A DNA stretch of 64,000 nucleotides from positions 4,154,001 through 4,218,000 of the forward strand of contig NZ_CP109199.1 in NCBI RefSeq assembly GCF_036250065.1, written 5' to 3'. The position numbers and the translations under genes were made by a program. Of this stretch, positions 20,427 through 29,463 are shown piece by piece. Source of the DNA: Micromonospora sp. NBC_01699. Lineage in GTDB: Bacteria > Actinomycetota > Actinomycetes > Mycobacteriales > Micromonosporaceae. Every line of letters starts with the position of its first letter. Within the stretch, counting starts at the first letter, position 1. The notes under the pieces were generated by a model. That model worked only from the letters and a program-made list of their open reading frames with translations. It made no database searches and was not told the DNA's origin.

Positions 20427-20497
20427 CGATCTTGCACTTGTGGTCGTCCGCAAACCTGGATGAATGCCCTAAATCGGGCGCCACAAGTGCAAGATCG
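20427..20497. repeat. 71-bp palindromic element, copy 1
   Basis: Perfect 17-bp terminal inverted repeats (CGATCTTGCACTTGTGG at 20427-20443, its complement at 20481-20497) flank a 37-bp core. A second 71-bp copy lies at 41929-41999 in the opposite orientation with 64 of 71 bases identical. Both sit just after the stop of a rightward gene and between C-rich and G-rich flanks. No open frame spans it. It may be a miniature mobile element or a REP-like unit, and it could also fold as a terminator. Confidence 0.9.
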
Positions 20498-20510
20498 CCG
20501 AGGTGGTGGG

Positions 20511-20685
20511 GTGGGGGCGGCGGTGGGGGCGGCGGTGGGGGCGGCGGTGGGGGCGGCGGTGGGGGCGGCGGTGGGGGCGGCGGTGGGGGCGGCGGTGGGG
20601 GCGGCGGTGGGGGCGGCGGTGGGGGCGGCGGTGGGGGCGGCGGTGGGGGCGGCGGTGGGGGCGGCGGTGGGGGCGGCGGTGGGGG
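20511..20685. repeat. 12-bp minisatellite, about 14 copies
   Basis: The unit GTGGGGGCGGCG is repeated about 14 times without spacers, starting 13 bp after the 71-bp palindromic element. Each unit carries a G5 run, so the G-rich strand could form stacked G-quadruplexes. Frames through it (Gly-Ala-Val or Arg-Trp-Gly repeats) are artefacts. It lies in the 750-bp non-coding gap before the GH95-like gene. Confidence 0.95.
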
Positions 20686-20924
20686 TGGGGTGGGGGAGGC
20701 GGTTCGGTTGGTGTCGGTCCGGGCTGGATGGGCTGGCAGTCGTGGCGGCGCGGCACGTCATCGGATGAATTTCGGCGTTGGATAGTCGTGGCGCAGCGGC
20801 GGGGTTAGCGGCCCGAACAGGGCTGATATGGCTTCCGGTGGCTGCCCTGCTACCAAGGATCACCGCGCCCGGAGAGCGGTCCACCGGCGCTGAGCTGGGC
20901 CGACAGAACATCGACAGCCAAGGA

Positions 20925-20953
20925 TTGACTAGCAAAGACATCCGATGTTAACT
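20925..20953 (+). promoter_or_regulatory. Candidate promoter of the exported glycosidase genes
   Basis: TTGACT at 20925-20930 and TTAACT at 20948-20953 are spaced by 17 bp. The -35 is good, the -10 only partly matches. This is the AT-richest part of the 750-bp gap (20382-21134). The 5' leader would be about 170 nt and would contain the hairpin at 21044-21067. Confidence 0.35.
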
Positions 20954-21043
20954 GCATGTGACAGATGTGGGTCGGTTGGACATCACGGTCGGATCATCCT
21001 GCCCGGAAACCGTCCGAACCCATGCACGACAGTCTCGTGGTAG

Positions 21044-21067
21044 CCCCCCACTTCGGCGGATGGGGGG
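21044..21067 (+). promoter_or_regulatory. Leader hairpin before the GH95-like gene
   Basis: CCCCCCA (21044-21050) pairs with TGGGGGG (21061-21067) around a 10-nt loop, 67 bp before the start codon. It is followed by no U-run, so a transcriptional terminator is less likely than a leader or attenuator structure. Confidence 0.45.
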
Positions 21068-21134
21068 TCGCACGGACGCACCGCGTCCGTGGCACGAGCA
21101 CATCGCAACGAGCGATCTAGAGGGGATCGTGTCG

Positions 21135-24100
21135 ATGAAGATGAGCACGCCGACCCGCATCGCCGCCGCCGCCCTGCTCCTGGTCGGCCTGGCGGTCAGC
21201 GGACAGAGCGCCCCGGCGGCGGCGTCACCCACGGACGCGGCGTTCAACTCCAGCACCGGAGCGCTGAACGTCAACTACGCCAACTACCTGTCCAAGCACG
21301 ACATCGTCTACAACCGCCCGAACACCAACCCGCTGCACGGGCTGACCGTCGGCAACGGGCGCACCGGCGCGATGGCCTGGAACCAGAACGGCCTGACCAT
21401 GCAGGTGTCCGGCGTGGACCTGTCGCAGCAGTCGACGTACGCGGCCGGGCTGGTCAACCTGTTCAGCAACCCACAGATGGACACCGGGTACACGACGTTC
21501 CAGCAGCGCCTGTCGCTCTACGACGGCACGCTCACCACGAAGTACGACAGCAACCGCACGGTCACCGTGATGGGCTCGCCCAACTCCGAGGTCATGGGCA
21601 TCCACGTCGAGGACACCCGGCCGGGCGTCACCAGCGTCGGGCTGGACCTGAGCCTGTGGGACCCGAACACGGTGCAGAACATCGCCGACGTGCCGGACCT
21701 GAACACCTGGCGGACGTACTCGACGTTCGCGGACTCGACCGGCGTCGGGATCAGCCGGGGGCAGAGCGACCCGAACAACTTCGGCTACACGCTGGCCGCC
21801 ACGGTCGAGGGCGCCAGCTACACCTCGCAGGTCGTCAACGGCCGGCAGGTCCGGCTGAACATCACCCCGACCTCCAGCTACACGGTCTGGTTCACCGCGG
21901 CCAGCCGGATCAACTCCCCCGGCCTCAACTCGGTCACCCAGGCGAAGAACCAACTCGCCTCGGTGAAGAGCACCGGGTACGCGACCACGCTGAACAACTA
22001 CCGCAACTGGTGGCACGCGTTCTGGGAGAAGTCGTTCGTCCAGTACTCCAACTCGGCCGGTGACGCCGACTACCTGGAGAACGTCTACTACCTGGCGACG
22101 TACATGATCGCGGCGGGTGGCTACGGCAACTACCCGCTGCACTTCATCAACGGCGTGTTCCGGGCGACGCAGGACCAGAGCAAGTGGAGCAACGGCTACT
22201 GGTACTGGAACCAACGCGACGTCTACAACTCGTTCTACGCCTCGAACCACACCGAGCTGATGGGCGGGTTCAACCGGCTCTACAGCCGCAACCTCGCCCC
22301 GCTGAAGTCGTACACGACAACCCGGTACGGCAGTGACGGGCTCTGGGTACCGGAGACGATGGGCTGGGACGGCAACGCGCGCGGGACGATCAACAGCGAC
22401 TACGTCAACGACCTGTACTCCACCGGCACCGAGGCCGCGTACAACATGTACCTCCAGTACCGGTACACCAATGACGAGGCGTACCTGCGCAACACGGCGT
22501 ATCCGTACATGCGCGAGGCGGTGAAGTTCTACGAGGACCGGCTCTCGGTCGACGGCAACGGCCGGTACTACATGGCGAACTCGAACTCGCACGAGACGTA
22601 CTGGGACGTGCGCAACGCGATCACCGACCTGGCCGCCGTACGGCTGCTGTTCCCGCTCACCATCTCGGTCAGCAACCAGCTCGGGCTGGACAGCGGGCTG
22701 CGGGCGAACTGGCAGAACATCGTCAACAACCTGGCCCCGTACCAGATCCAGAACGGCGCCTACCTGCCGCACGACCCGCCGATCTCGCAGACCCGCAACA
22801 ACGAGAACGTGTCGCTGGAGCTCGTCTGGCCGTACGACCAGACCGGCATCGGCTACCCGGACCAGCAGACCGCCATCAACACGTTCAACGTGCGGCCGCA
22901 CCCGTACGGCAACGTGTGGTCCAACGACCACGTGCACGCGGCGAGGCTCGGCCTCGCCGACCAGGCGTTCCAGGGCATGCGGACGATGCTCCAGAAGTAC
23001 CAGAACTACCCCAACGGCATGACCAACAACACCAACGGGGTGTTCGAGTACCTGGGCATCCACCTGGCGGCGATGAACGAGTCGCTGATGCAGAGCTACA
23101 ACGACAAGATCCGGGTCTTCCCGGCGGTCCCGTCCGGCTTCGTCGGCAAGTTCACCCTGCTGGCCAAGGACGGCTTCCTGGTCAGCTCGGAGCGCGAGGC
23201 GAACGAGACCAAGTACGTCGGAATCAAGAGCCTGTACGGCAAGCAGGCGCGGGTGGTCAACCCGTGGGGCACCCAGGAGGTCCGGGTCCGGCGTACGTCG
23301 GACAACGCCATCCTGACCACCAGCTCGGCCGGCGAGATCACCTTCGCCACGGCGGCGAACGCGGTGTACGTGGTCGAGCGGACCGCCAAGCCGCTGGCCA
23401 ACTACACCTCCACCACCCTGACCGGCACCGCCAACCAGGGCGCCAAGAGCCTGCTCAACACGGCCTCGACGCTCGGCCTCGGCAGCGGGGGCGGCGGAGG
23501 CGGCGGGCTGGTCAACAACACGCTGCTCACCTACGACGCCAACTGGCACCTGACCAACGCCCGAGGGTACGGCGACTACAACGACGACACCCACCACACC
23601 AACACCGTCGGCGCGACCGCCTCGTACACCTTCACCGGCACCGGGGTGGAGTACCTGTCCGAGCGCAACGGCGACATGGGCAACGTCGACGTCTACATCG
23701 ACAACGTGTTCCAGGCCAACGTGAACCTGTACGTCAGCGGGGCCCGGCAGGCGCAGGCGGTGGTCTACAGCAAGACCGGGCTGACGAACGGCTCGCACAC
23801 GATCCGGATCGTCAACAAGGCGACCGCGGTCGGCATGGTCGACGCGCTGCGGATCCTCACCGGCGGCACTCCCCCACCGACCGGCGGAACCGCGCTGCGG
23901 GCGATGGCCAACAACCAGTACGTCACCGCCGGCACCGCGCCACTGATCGCCAACTCGACCACCGTCGGCACCGCGCAGCAGTTCGACGTGGTCGCCGTCG
24001 GCTCGGGCAACGTGGCGCTGCGGTCGCGGTTGAACAACCAGTTCGTCTGCGCCGAGAACGCCGGTGCGGCGGCGCTGGTCGCCAACCGGCCGTCGGCCGG

Positions 24101-24266
24101 CGCGTGGGAGACGTTCACGCAGGTGAGCAACTCGGACGGCACGGTGAGCTTCCGGGCCACGGTCAACAACAGTTACGTGTCGGCCGAGAACGGGGGCGCG
24201 GGCGCGCTCATCGCCAACCGCCCCACGATCGGCCCCTGGGAGAAGTTCACCCTGGTCACCAGCTAG
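21135..24266 (+). CDS. Exported GH95-like glycoside hydrolase with two C-terminal binding modules
   Basis: 1043 residues from the ATG at 21135, which has GAGGGGAT about 9 bases upstream. The signal peptide is near residues 1-31. The catalytic region (about 45-760) opens with LHGLTVGNGRTGAMAW, close to the GH95 start 'IGNGRLGAM', and continues with an (alpha/alpha)6-barrel-like part (NQRDVYNSFYASNHTELMGG; ENVSLELVWPYDQTGIGYPD). GH95 enzymes act on alpha-L-fucosides or galactosides; the true substrate here is uncertain. A Gly linker near 782 leads to a beta-sandwich binding module (about 790-905; GYGDYNDDTHHTNTVGATAS) and a fascin-like beta-trefoil repeat module (about 918-1043). The last module is shared with two other proteins of this cluster. 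First gene of a four-gene rightward run. Confidence 0.75.
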   Translation: MKMSTPTRIAAAALLLVGLAVSGQSAPAAASPTDAAFNSSTGALNVNYANYLSKHDIVYNRPNTNPLHGLTVGNGRTGAMAWNQNGLTMQVSGVDLSQQSTYAAGLVNLFSNPQMDTGYTTFQQRLSLYDGTLTTKYDSNRTVTVMGSPNSEVMGIHVEDTRPGVTSVGLDLSLWDPNTVQNIADVPDLNTWRTYSTFADSTGVGISRGQSDPNNFGYTLAATVEGASYTSQVVNGRQVRLNITPTSSYTVWFTAASRINSPGLNSVTQAKNQLASVKSTGYATTLNNYRNWWHAFWEKSFVQYSNSAGDADYLENVYYLATYMIAAGGYGNYPLHFINGVFRATQDQSKWSNGYWYWNQRDVYNSFYASNHTELMGGFNRLYSRNLAPLKSYTTTRYGSDGLWVPETMGWDGNARGTINSDYVNDLYSTGTEAAYNMYLQYRYTNDEAYLRNTAYPYMREAVKFYEDRLSVDGNGRYYMANSNSHETYWDVRNAITDLAAVRLLFPLTISVSNQLGLDSGLRANWQNIVNNLAPYQIQNGAYLPHDPPISQTRNNENVSLELVWPYDQTGIGYPDQQTAINTFNVRPHPYGNVWSNDHVHAARLGLADQAFQGMRTMLQKYQNYPNGMTNNTNGVFEYLGIHLAAMNESLMQSYNDKIRVFPAVPSGFVGKFTLLAKDGFLVSSEREANETKYVGIKSLYGKQARVVNPWGTQEVRVRRTSDNAILTTSSAGEITFATAANAVYVVERTAKPLANYTSTTLTGTANQGAKSLLNTASTLGLGSGGGGGGGLVNNTLLTYDANWHLTNARGYGDYNDDTHHTNTVGATASYTFTGTGVEYLSERNGDMGNVDVYIDNVFQANVNLYVSGARQAQAVVYSKTGLTNGSHTIRIVNKATAVGMVDALRILTGGTPPPTGGTALRAMANNQYVTAGTAPLIANSTTVGTAQQFDVVAVGSGNVALRSRLNNQFVCAENAGAAALVANRPSAGAWETFTQVSNSDGTVSFRATVNNSYVSAENGGAGALIANRPTIGPWEKFTLVTS

Positions 24267-24279
24267 CGACCCAGCTACG

Positions 24280-24357
24280 AGCCGCCCGGCGGGGGTCGGC
24301 AGCCGCAAGCATCGCCCGGCGGGCGGTGCCAGGTTGACGACCCCCGGCCGGGCGGCT
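24280..24357 (+). terminator. Long hairpin between the GH95-like and ThuA genes
   Basis: AGCCGCCCGGCGGGGGTCG (24280-24298) pairs with 24338-24357 over 19 positions with one bulged base. The intervening 39 nt hold a smaller GC hairpin. It lies 14 bp after the GH95-like stop and so probably ends or attenuates that transcript. Confidence 0.65.
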
Positions 24358-24428
24358 GACCAGCCCCGTCCACGCCCATGGGCGGCGCACTGCCCGGACC
24401 CCCTCCAGTCCTCCGCGAAGGAGCAACC

Positions 24429-26558
24429 ATGCGCATCCGTGCGCTCTCCACGGTCCTCAGCCTCGCCCTGGTGGCGACGGCCGCCCTGGTCGGGGTGACC
24501 CCACCGGCGGCGTCGGCGGCACCGCTGACCAAGGTGCTGGTCTTCTCCAAGACCGCCGGCTTCCGGCACTCGTCCATCCCGAACGGCATCGCCGCCATCC
24601 AGACGCTCGGCGCGGCGAACGGCTTCACGGTCACCGCGACCGAGGACGCCGGTCAGTTCACCACCGCCAACCTGGCCCAGTACCAGGCGGTGGTCTGGCT
24701 CTCCACCACCGGCGACGTGCTCGACGCCACCCAGCAGACCGCGTTCCAGTCGTACATCGCCGCCGGTGGCGGGTACGTCGGGGTACACGCCGCCGCCGAC
24801 ACCGAGTACGACTGGGCCTGGTACGGCGGACTGGTCGGCGGCTACTTCGCCTCGCACCCGGCCACCCAGCAGGCGACCGTACGCACCGAGGACCGGTCGA
24901 ACGTCTCGACCGCGCACCTGCCGCAGAGCTGGACCCGCACCGACGAGTGGTACAACTACCGCGCCAACCCTCGGGCCAACGTCAAAGTGCTGTCCAACCT
25001 GGACGAGTCGTCGTACAGCGGCGGGTCGATGGCCGGGGACCACCCGATCACCTGGTGCCAGAGCTACGGCGGCGGGCGGTCCTGGTACACCGGTCTGGGG
25101 CACACCGAGCAGACGTACACCGAGGCGAACTTCACCCGGATGCTGCTCGGCGGGATCCAGATCGCGGCCGGGTCCAAGCCGGCCGACTGCCGTCCCGAGG
25201 TCGGCTACACCGCGCTGTTCGACGGCAGCCAGGCCAGCCTGAACCAGTGGCGCCAGGCGGGTCCGGGCGGCTTCACCCTGGCCGACGGCACGCTCACCTC
25301 GGTCGGCGGGATGGGGCTGCTCTGGTACCCGGTCCGGACGTTCGCGAACTACTCGCTGAAGCTCGACTGGATGATGCCCGGCGACGACAACGGCGGCGTC
25401 TTCATCGGCTTCCCCGACCCGCAGGGCGACCCGTGGCAGCCGGTCGACACCGGTCACGAGATCCAGATCGACGCGACCGACGCCGACCCGTCGCGCACCA
25501 CCGGCAGCGTCTACAGCCTGAAGGCGCCGGACACCGCCGCGCGGGCCGCCGCGCTGAACCCGCCGGGGTCGTGGAACACGTACGAGATCGGGGTGCACGG
25601 GCAGCGGGTGGAGATCTGGCTCAACGGAGTGAAGATCAACGACTACACCAGCACCCGGAACATCGCCAACGGCTACATCGGCGTACAGAACGACGGCGCC
25701 GGGATGGACATCAACTACCGCAACATCCGGATCAAGGCCGAGGGCGGCAACCCGCCGCAGCCCACCGCCGACCTGGCCCAGGGCAAGCCGACCAGCGCCT
25801 CCAGCGTCGAGGCCGGCAGCCCGCACGTGGCGGCGAACGCGGTGGACAACAACCCGGCCACCCGCTGGGGCAGCCTCTCCGCCGACCCGCAGTGGATCTC
25901 GGTCGACCTGGGCGCGACGTACAACCTGAACCGGGTGCGGCTGAACTGGGAGACGGCGTACGGCCGGGCGTACCAGATCCAGACCTCGGCCAACAACAGC
26001 ACCTGGACCACGGTGCACTCGACCACCACGTCGGACGGCGGCGTCGACGACGTCACCCTCACCGGCACCGGGCGCTACGTCCGGGTGTACGGCACCCAGC
26101 GCGCCACCGCCTGGGGCTACTCGCTGTGGGACCTCAACGTGTACGGCACCCCGGTCACCGGCACCCCGTCGCTGCTGTCGGCGGGTCGGCCGACCGCCGC
26201 CTCCACCGTCGAGACCGGCAGCGGGCACGTGGCCGGCAACGCCGTCGACGGCAATCCGGCCACCCGCTGGGGCAGCGCCTACGCCGATCCGCAGTGGATC
26301 TCGGTCGACCTCGGCGCCAGCCGCTCGATCAGCCGGGTACGGCTGAACTGGGAGGCCGCGTACGGCCGGGCGTACCAGATCCAGACCTCGCCCGACGGCA
26401 CCACCTGGACCACCGTGCACTCGACCACCGCCTCCGACGGCGGCGTCGACGACGTCACCCTCACCGGCACCGGGCGCTACGTCCGGGTGTACGGCACCCA
26501 GCGCGCCCTGACCCCCTACGGCTACTCGCTCTGGGAGTTCGAGGTCTACGGCGCCTGA
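24429..26558 (+). CDS. Exported ThuA-DUF1080 protein with two F5/8-type C domains
   Basis: 709 residues from the ATG at 24429, preceded by GAAGGAG. The signal peptide is near 1-32. A ThuA-like glutamine-amidotransferase fold follows (about 33-255; VLVFSKTAGFRHSSIPNGIA, GGYVGVHAAADTEYDW, WYTGLGHTEQTY). Next is a DUF1080/3-keto-glucoside hydrolase-like sandwich (about 257-440; GYTALFDGSQASLNQW, GHEIQIDATDADP). Two near-identical discoidin-type carbohydrate-binding domains close it (about 447-575 and 577-709; each ISVDLGA..., YVRVYGTQRA). DUF1080 proteins cleave 3-keto sugars or bind glycans, and ThuA proteins act in disaccharide oxidation pathways. Its neighbour is a PQQ-type sugar dehydrogenase, which could supply oxidised sugars, so a shared oxidative glycan pathway outside the cell is plausible. 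Confidence 0.85.
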   Translation: MRIRALSTVLSLALVATAALVGVTPPAASAAPLTKVLVFSKTAGFRHSSIPNGIAAIQTLGAANGFTVTATEDAGQFTTANLAQYQAVVWLSTTGDVLDATQQTAFQSYIAAGGGYVGVHAAADTEYDWAWYGGLVGGYFASHPATQQATVRTEDRSNVSTAHLPQSWTRTDEWYNYRANPRANVKVLSNLDESSYSGGSMAGDHPITWCQSYGGGRSWYTGLGHTEQTYTEANFTRMLLGGIQIAAGSKPADCRPEVGYTALFDGSQASLNQWRQAGPGGFTLADGTLTSVGGMGLLWYPVRTFANYSLKLDWMMPGDDNGGVFIGFPDPQGDPWQPVDTGHEIQIDATDADPSRTTGSVYSLKAPDTAARAAALNPPGSWNTYEIGVHGQRVEIWLNGVKINDYTSTRNIANGYIGVQNDGAGMDINYRNIRIKAEGGNPPQPTADLAQGKPTSASSVEAGSPHVAANAVDNNPATRWGSLSADPQWISVDLGATYNLNRVRLNWETAYGRAYQIQTSANNSTWTTVHSTTTSDGGVDDVTLTGTGRYVRVYGTQRATAWGYSLWDLNVYGTPVTGTPSLLSAGRPTAASTVETGSGHVAGNAVDGNPATRWGSAYADPQWISVDLGASRSISRVRLNWEAAYGRAYQIQTSPDGTTWTTVHSTTASDGGVDDVTLTGTGRYVRVYGTQRALTPYGYSLWEFEVYGA

Positions 26559-26607
26559 CCCCCGCGCTCTCCCCCACACCCCCGGCACCACCCCGGAAAG
26601 GAACCCG

Positions 26608-29448
26608 ATGTCCCCTACCCCCCATCGCTGGTCGCGCCTGGTCGTCGCGGCCACCGTCGTCGCCACGACCACCGCGCTCACCCTGGCCGCCGCGCCGAGC
26701 GCGGCCCAGGCCGTGGTGATCCCGCCCGCCGACTACCAGCAGGTCGTCCTCGCCACCGGCTCCGCCGAGATCGGCGAGGCCATGTCGCTGGCGGTGCTGC
26801 CGAACCGTTCAGTGGTGCACACCGCCCGCAACGGCACCGTCCGGGTCACCGACGCGGCCGGCAACACCAAGGTCGCCGGCAACATCCCGGTCTACACCCA
26901 CGACGAGGAGGGGTTGCAGGGCGTCGCGGCGGACCCCAACTTCGCCAGCAACCGCTTCATCTACCTGTACTACTCCCCCACCCTCACCACCCCGGCCGGG
27001 GACGCCCCGACCACCGGTACGGCGGCCGACTTCGACCGCTGGAAGGGGCACCTGCGGCTGTCCCGGTTCACCCTGAACGCCGACGACACGCTGAACCTGG
27101 GCAGCGAGCGGATCATGCTCCAGGTCAACAACGACCGGGGTCAGTGCTGCCACGTCGGCGGTGACATCGACTTCGACGCCGCCGGCAACCTCTACCTGAG
27201 CACCGGTGACGACACCAACCCGTTCGAGTCGAACTCGTACACCCCGATCGACGAGCGGACCACCCGCAACCCGCAGTTCGACGCCCAGCGCTCCTCGGGC
27301 AACACCAACGACCTGCGTGGCAAGGTGCTGCGGATCAAGCCGCAGGCGGACGGGACGTACACCGTCCCGGCCGGCAACCTGTTCGCGCCGGGCACGGCCA
27401 ACACCCGGCCGGAGATCTACGCGATGGGGTTCCGCAACCCGTTCCGGATGAGCGTCGACAAGCCCACCGGCATCGTCTACCTCGGTGACTACGGTCCGGA
27501 CGCCGGTGTCGGCGACGCCAACCGGGGACCGGGCGGTCAGGTGGAGTTCAACCGGATCACCGCGCCGGGCAACTACGGCTGGCCGTACTGCACCGGTACG
27601 AACACCACGTCGGAGACGTACAACGAGTACACCTTCCCCTCGGGCCCGTCCCAGGCGAAGTACAACTGCGCCACCGGCCCGACCAACAACTCGTTCCGCA
27701 ACACCGGCCAGACCACCCTGCCGGCCGCCAAGCCGAGCTGGATCAGGTACGGCGACGCCGGCTCCCCGCCGGAGTTCGGTGGCGGCTCGGAGTCGCCGAT
27801 GGGCGGCCCGGTCTACCGGTACAACGCCTCGCTGAACTCCCCGGTCAAGTTCCCGCAGTCGCTCGACGGCCAGTTCTTCGCCGGCGAGTACGGCCGCCGC
27901 TGGATCAAGGCGATCGCGGTCAACGCCAACGGCACCCCCGGCGAGATCTCCGCCTTCCCGTGGACCGGTACCCAGGTGATGGACATGGCGTTCGGCCCGG
28001 ACGGGGCGCTGTACGTGCTCGACTACGGCACCGGGTCGAACAACCAGGCGCTGATCCGGGTCGAGTACATCGGCGGCGGCAACCGCAGCCCGGTGGCGGT
28101 CGCCTCGGCCACCCCCACCTCCGGGGCGAACCCGCTGACCGTCCGGTTCTCCTCGGCCGGCAGCTCGGACCCGGAGGGCGGGGCGCTGTCGTACCTCTGG
28201 ACCTTCGGCGACGGGACCACCTCGACCGCGGCGAACCCGACCAAGGTGTACACCGCGAACGGCACCTACTCGCCGACGTTGCGGGTCACCGACCCGACCG
28301 GGCTGTCCGGCACGGCCAGCCTGGTGGTGACGGTCGGCAACACCGCGCCGACGGTGAACCTGCAACTGCCGGCCGACGGCCAGCTGTTCAACTTCGGCGA
28401 CACCGTGCCGTTCACGGTGACCGCCGGTGACGCCGAGGACGGCACGGTCAACTGTGCCCGGGTCACGGTGACGTACTCGCTGGGGCATGACAGCCACGCC
28501 CACCAGATCACCTCCAAGACCGGCTGCACCGGGACGATCACCATCCCGGTCGACGGTGAGCACGACTCGGCCGCGAACATCTTCGGGGTCTTCGACGCCA
28601 CCTACACCGACAACGGCGGCCTCACCTCGCGCGCCACCAAGACGCTCCAGCCGAAGCACCGGCAGGGTGAGCACTTCGGCGCCCAGTCCGGCATCCAGAC
28701 CGCCGACCACGCCGCCGCCGAGGGTGGCCGCACGGCCGGCTTCGTCGACAACGGCGACTGGATCTCGTACCAGCCGTACCTGCTGGGCAACGCCACCCAG
28801 TTCACCGCCCGGGTCTCCTCCGGCGGGGTCGGCGGCACCATCGAGGTGCGTACCGGCTCGGCCACCGGCACCCTGCTCGGTAGCGTCGCCGTCGCGCCGA
28901 CCGGTGGCTGGGAGACGTTCACCAACGTGACCGCCAACCTGTCGAACGCGCCGACCGGCACCACCTCGCTCTACCTCGTGTTCAAGGGCGTGACCGGGCA
29001 GGGGAACCTGTTCGACGTCGACGCGTTCACCTTCACCACCGGCACCGTCGCCACACCCGCGGTGCTCAGTCTGCGGGCGCGGGTGAACAGCCAGTACGTC
29101 TCCGCCGACAACAGCGGTGCGGCACCCCTGATCGCGAACCGGCCGGCGATCGGCCCGTGGGAGCAGTTCGACCGGCTCGACGCCGGCAACGGCAACATCG
29201 CCCTGCGGGCGAAGGCCAACGGGCTCATCGTCACCGCGTCCAACGGCACCGCGCCGCTGATCGCCAACAAGACGACCATCGGCACCTGGGAGACCTTCAC
29301 CCTGGTGCGCAACACCGACGGCAGCGTCAGCCTGCGCAGCCTCGGCAACAACCAGTACGTCGCCGCCGAGGGCGGTGGCGCCCAGGCACTGATCGCCAAC
29401 CGTCCGGCGATCGGCGCCTGGGAACGCTTCGACCTGATCGGCGGCTGA
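26608..29448 (+). CDS. Exported PQQ-type sugar dehydrogenase with PKD, CBM6 and fascin-like modules
   Basis: 946 residues. The signal peptide is near 1-36. A six-bladed glucose/sorbosone dehydrogenase propeller spans about 45-490 (EEGLQGVAADPNFASNRFIY, GGDIDFDAAGNLYLSTGDDT, EIYAMGFRNPFRMSVD, MDMAFGPDGALYVLDYGTGS). A PKD domain is near 493-575 (LSYLWTFGDGTTSTAANPTK), then an Ig-like linker, a CBM6 module (about 686-812; TAGFVDNGDWISYQPYLLG) and the fascin-like module (about 818-946). It should oxidise a sugar at a polymer surface, using PQQ if that cofactor is available; no PQQ synthesis genes lie here. It starts 50 bp after the ThuA gene and has GGAAAGGA before its ATG, so it is probably co-transcribed with it. 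Confidence 0.88.
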   Translation: MSPTPHRWSRLVVAATVVATTTALTLAAAPSAAQAVVIPPADYQQVVLATGSAEIGEAMSLAVLPNRSVVHTARNGTVRVTDAAGNTKVAGNIPVYTHDEEGLQGVAADPNFASNRFIYLYYSPTLTTPAGDAPTTGTAADFDRWKGHLRLSRFTLNADDTLNLGSERIMLQVNNDRGQCCHVGGDIDFDAAGNLYLSTGDDTNPFESNSYTPIDERTTRNPQFDAQRSSGNTNDLRGKVLRIKPQADGTYTVPAGNLFAPGTANTRPEIYAMGFRNPFRMSVDKPTGIVYLGDYGPDAGVGDANRGPGGQVEFNRITAPGNYGWPYCTGTNTTSETYNEYTFPSGPSQAKYNCATGPTNNSFRNTGQTTLPAAKPSWIRYGDAGSPPEFGGGSESPMGGPVYRYNASLNSPVKFPQSLDGQFFAGEYGRRWIKAIAVNANGTPGEISAFPWTGTQVMDMAFGPDGALYVLDYGTGSNNQALIRVEYIGGGNRSPVAVASATPTSGANPLTVRFSSAGSSDPEGGALSYLWTFGDGTTSTAANPTKVYTANGTYSPTLRVTDPTGLSGTASLVVTVGNTAPTVNLQLPADGQLFNFGDTVPFTVTAGDAEDGTVNCARVTVTYSLGHDSHAHQITSKTGCTGTITIPVDGEHDSAANIFGVFDATYTDNGGLTSRATKTLQPKHRQGEHFGAQSGIQTADHAAAEGGRTAGFVDNGDWISYQPYLLGNATQFTARVSSGGVGGTIEVRTGSATGTLLGSVAVAPTGGWETFTNVTANLSNAPTGTTSLYLVFKGVTGQGNLFDVDAFTFTTGTVATPAVLSLRARVNSQYVSADNSGAAPLIANRPAIGPWEQFDRLDAGNGNIALRAKANGLIVTASNGTAPLIANKTTIGTWETFTLVRNTDGSVSLRSLGNNQYVAAEGGGAQALIANRPAIGAWERFDLIGG
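29062..29448 (+). repeat. Fascin-like module coding repeat, copy in the dehydrogenase gene
   Basis: This 0.39-kb stretch is highly similar at the DNA level to 30652-31034, including silent positions in long identical blocks (for example around 29157-29200 and 30746-30790). It encodes the terminal beta-trefoil module. Such closeness suggests recent duplication or gene conversion. Confidence 0.8.
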
Positions 29449-29463
29449 CCGCCGCAACCCGGC

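Noticed and set aside
20511-20685. CRISPR-like array
   Set aside because: The repeats are 12 bp, directly adjacent and without unique spacers, and no cas genes are present.
20460-20808. Open frames through the G-rich minisatellite (Gly-Ala-Val and Arg-Trp-Gly repeats, and a leftward Pro-rich frame)
   Set aside because: They arise only because the 12-bp unit is a multiple of three. There is no ribosome-binding site, and the same array is open in several frames at once.
21225-26681. A very long leftward open frame of about 1800 codons opposite the GH95-like and ThuA genes
   Set aside because: It is an antisense shadow of GC-rich genes. It has no domain features and is dominated by Val, Arg, Gly, Asp and His, as expected from the complement of real coding frames.
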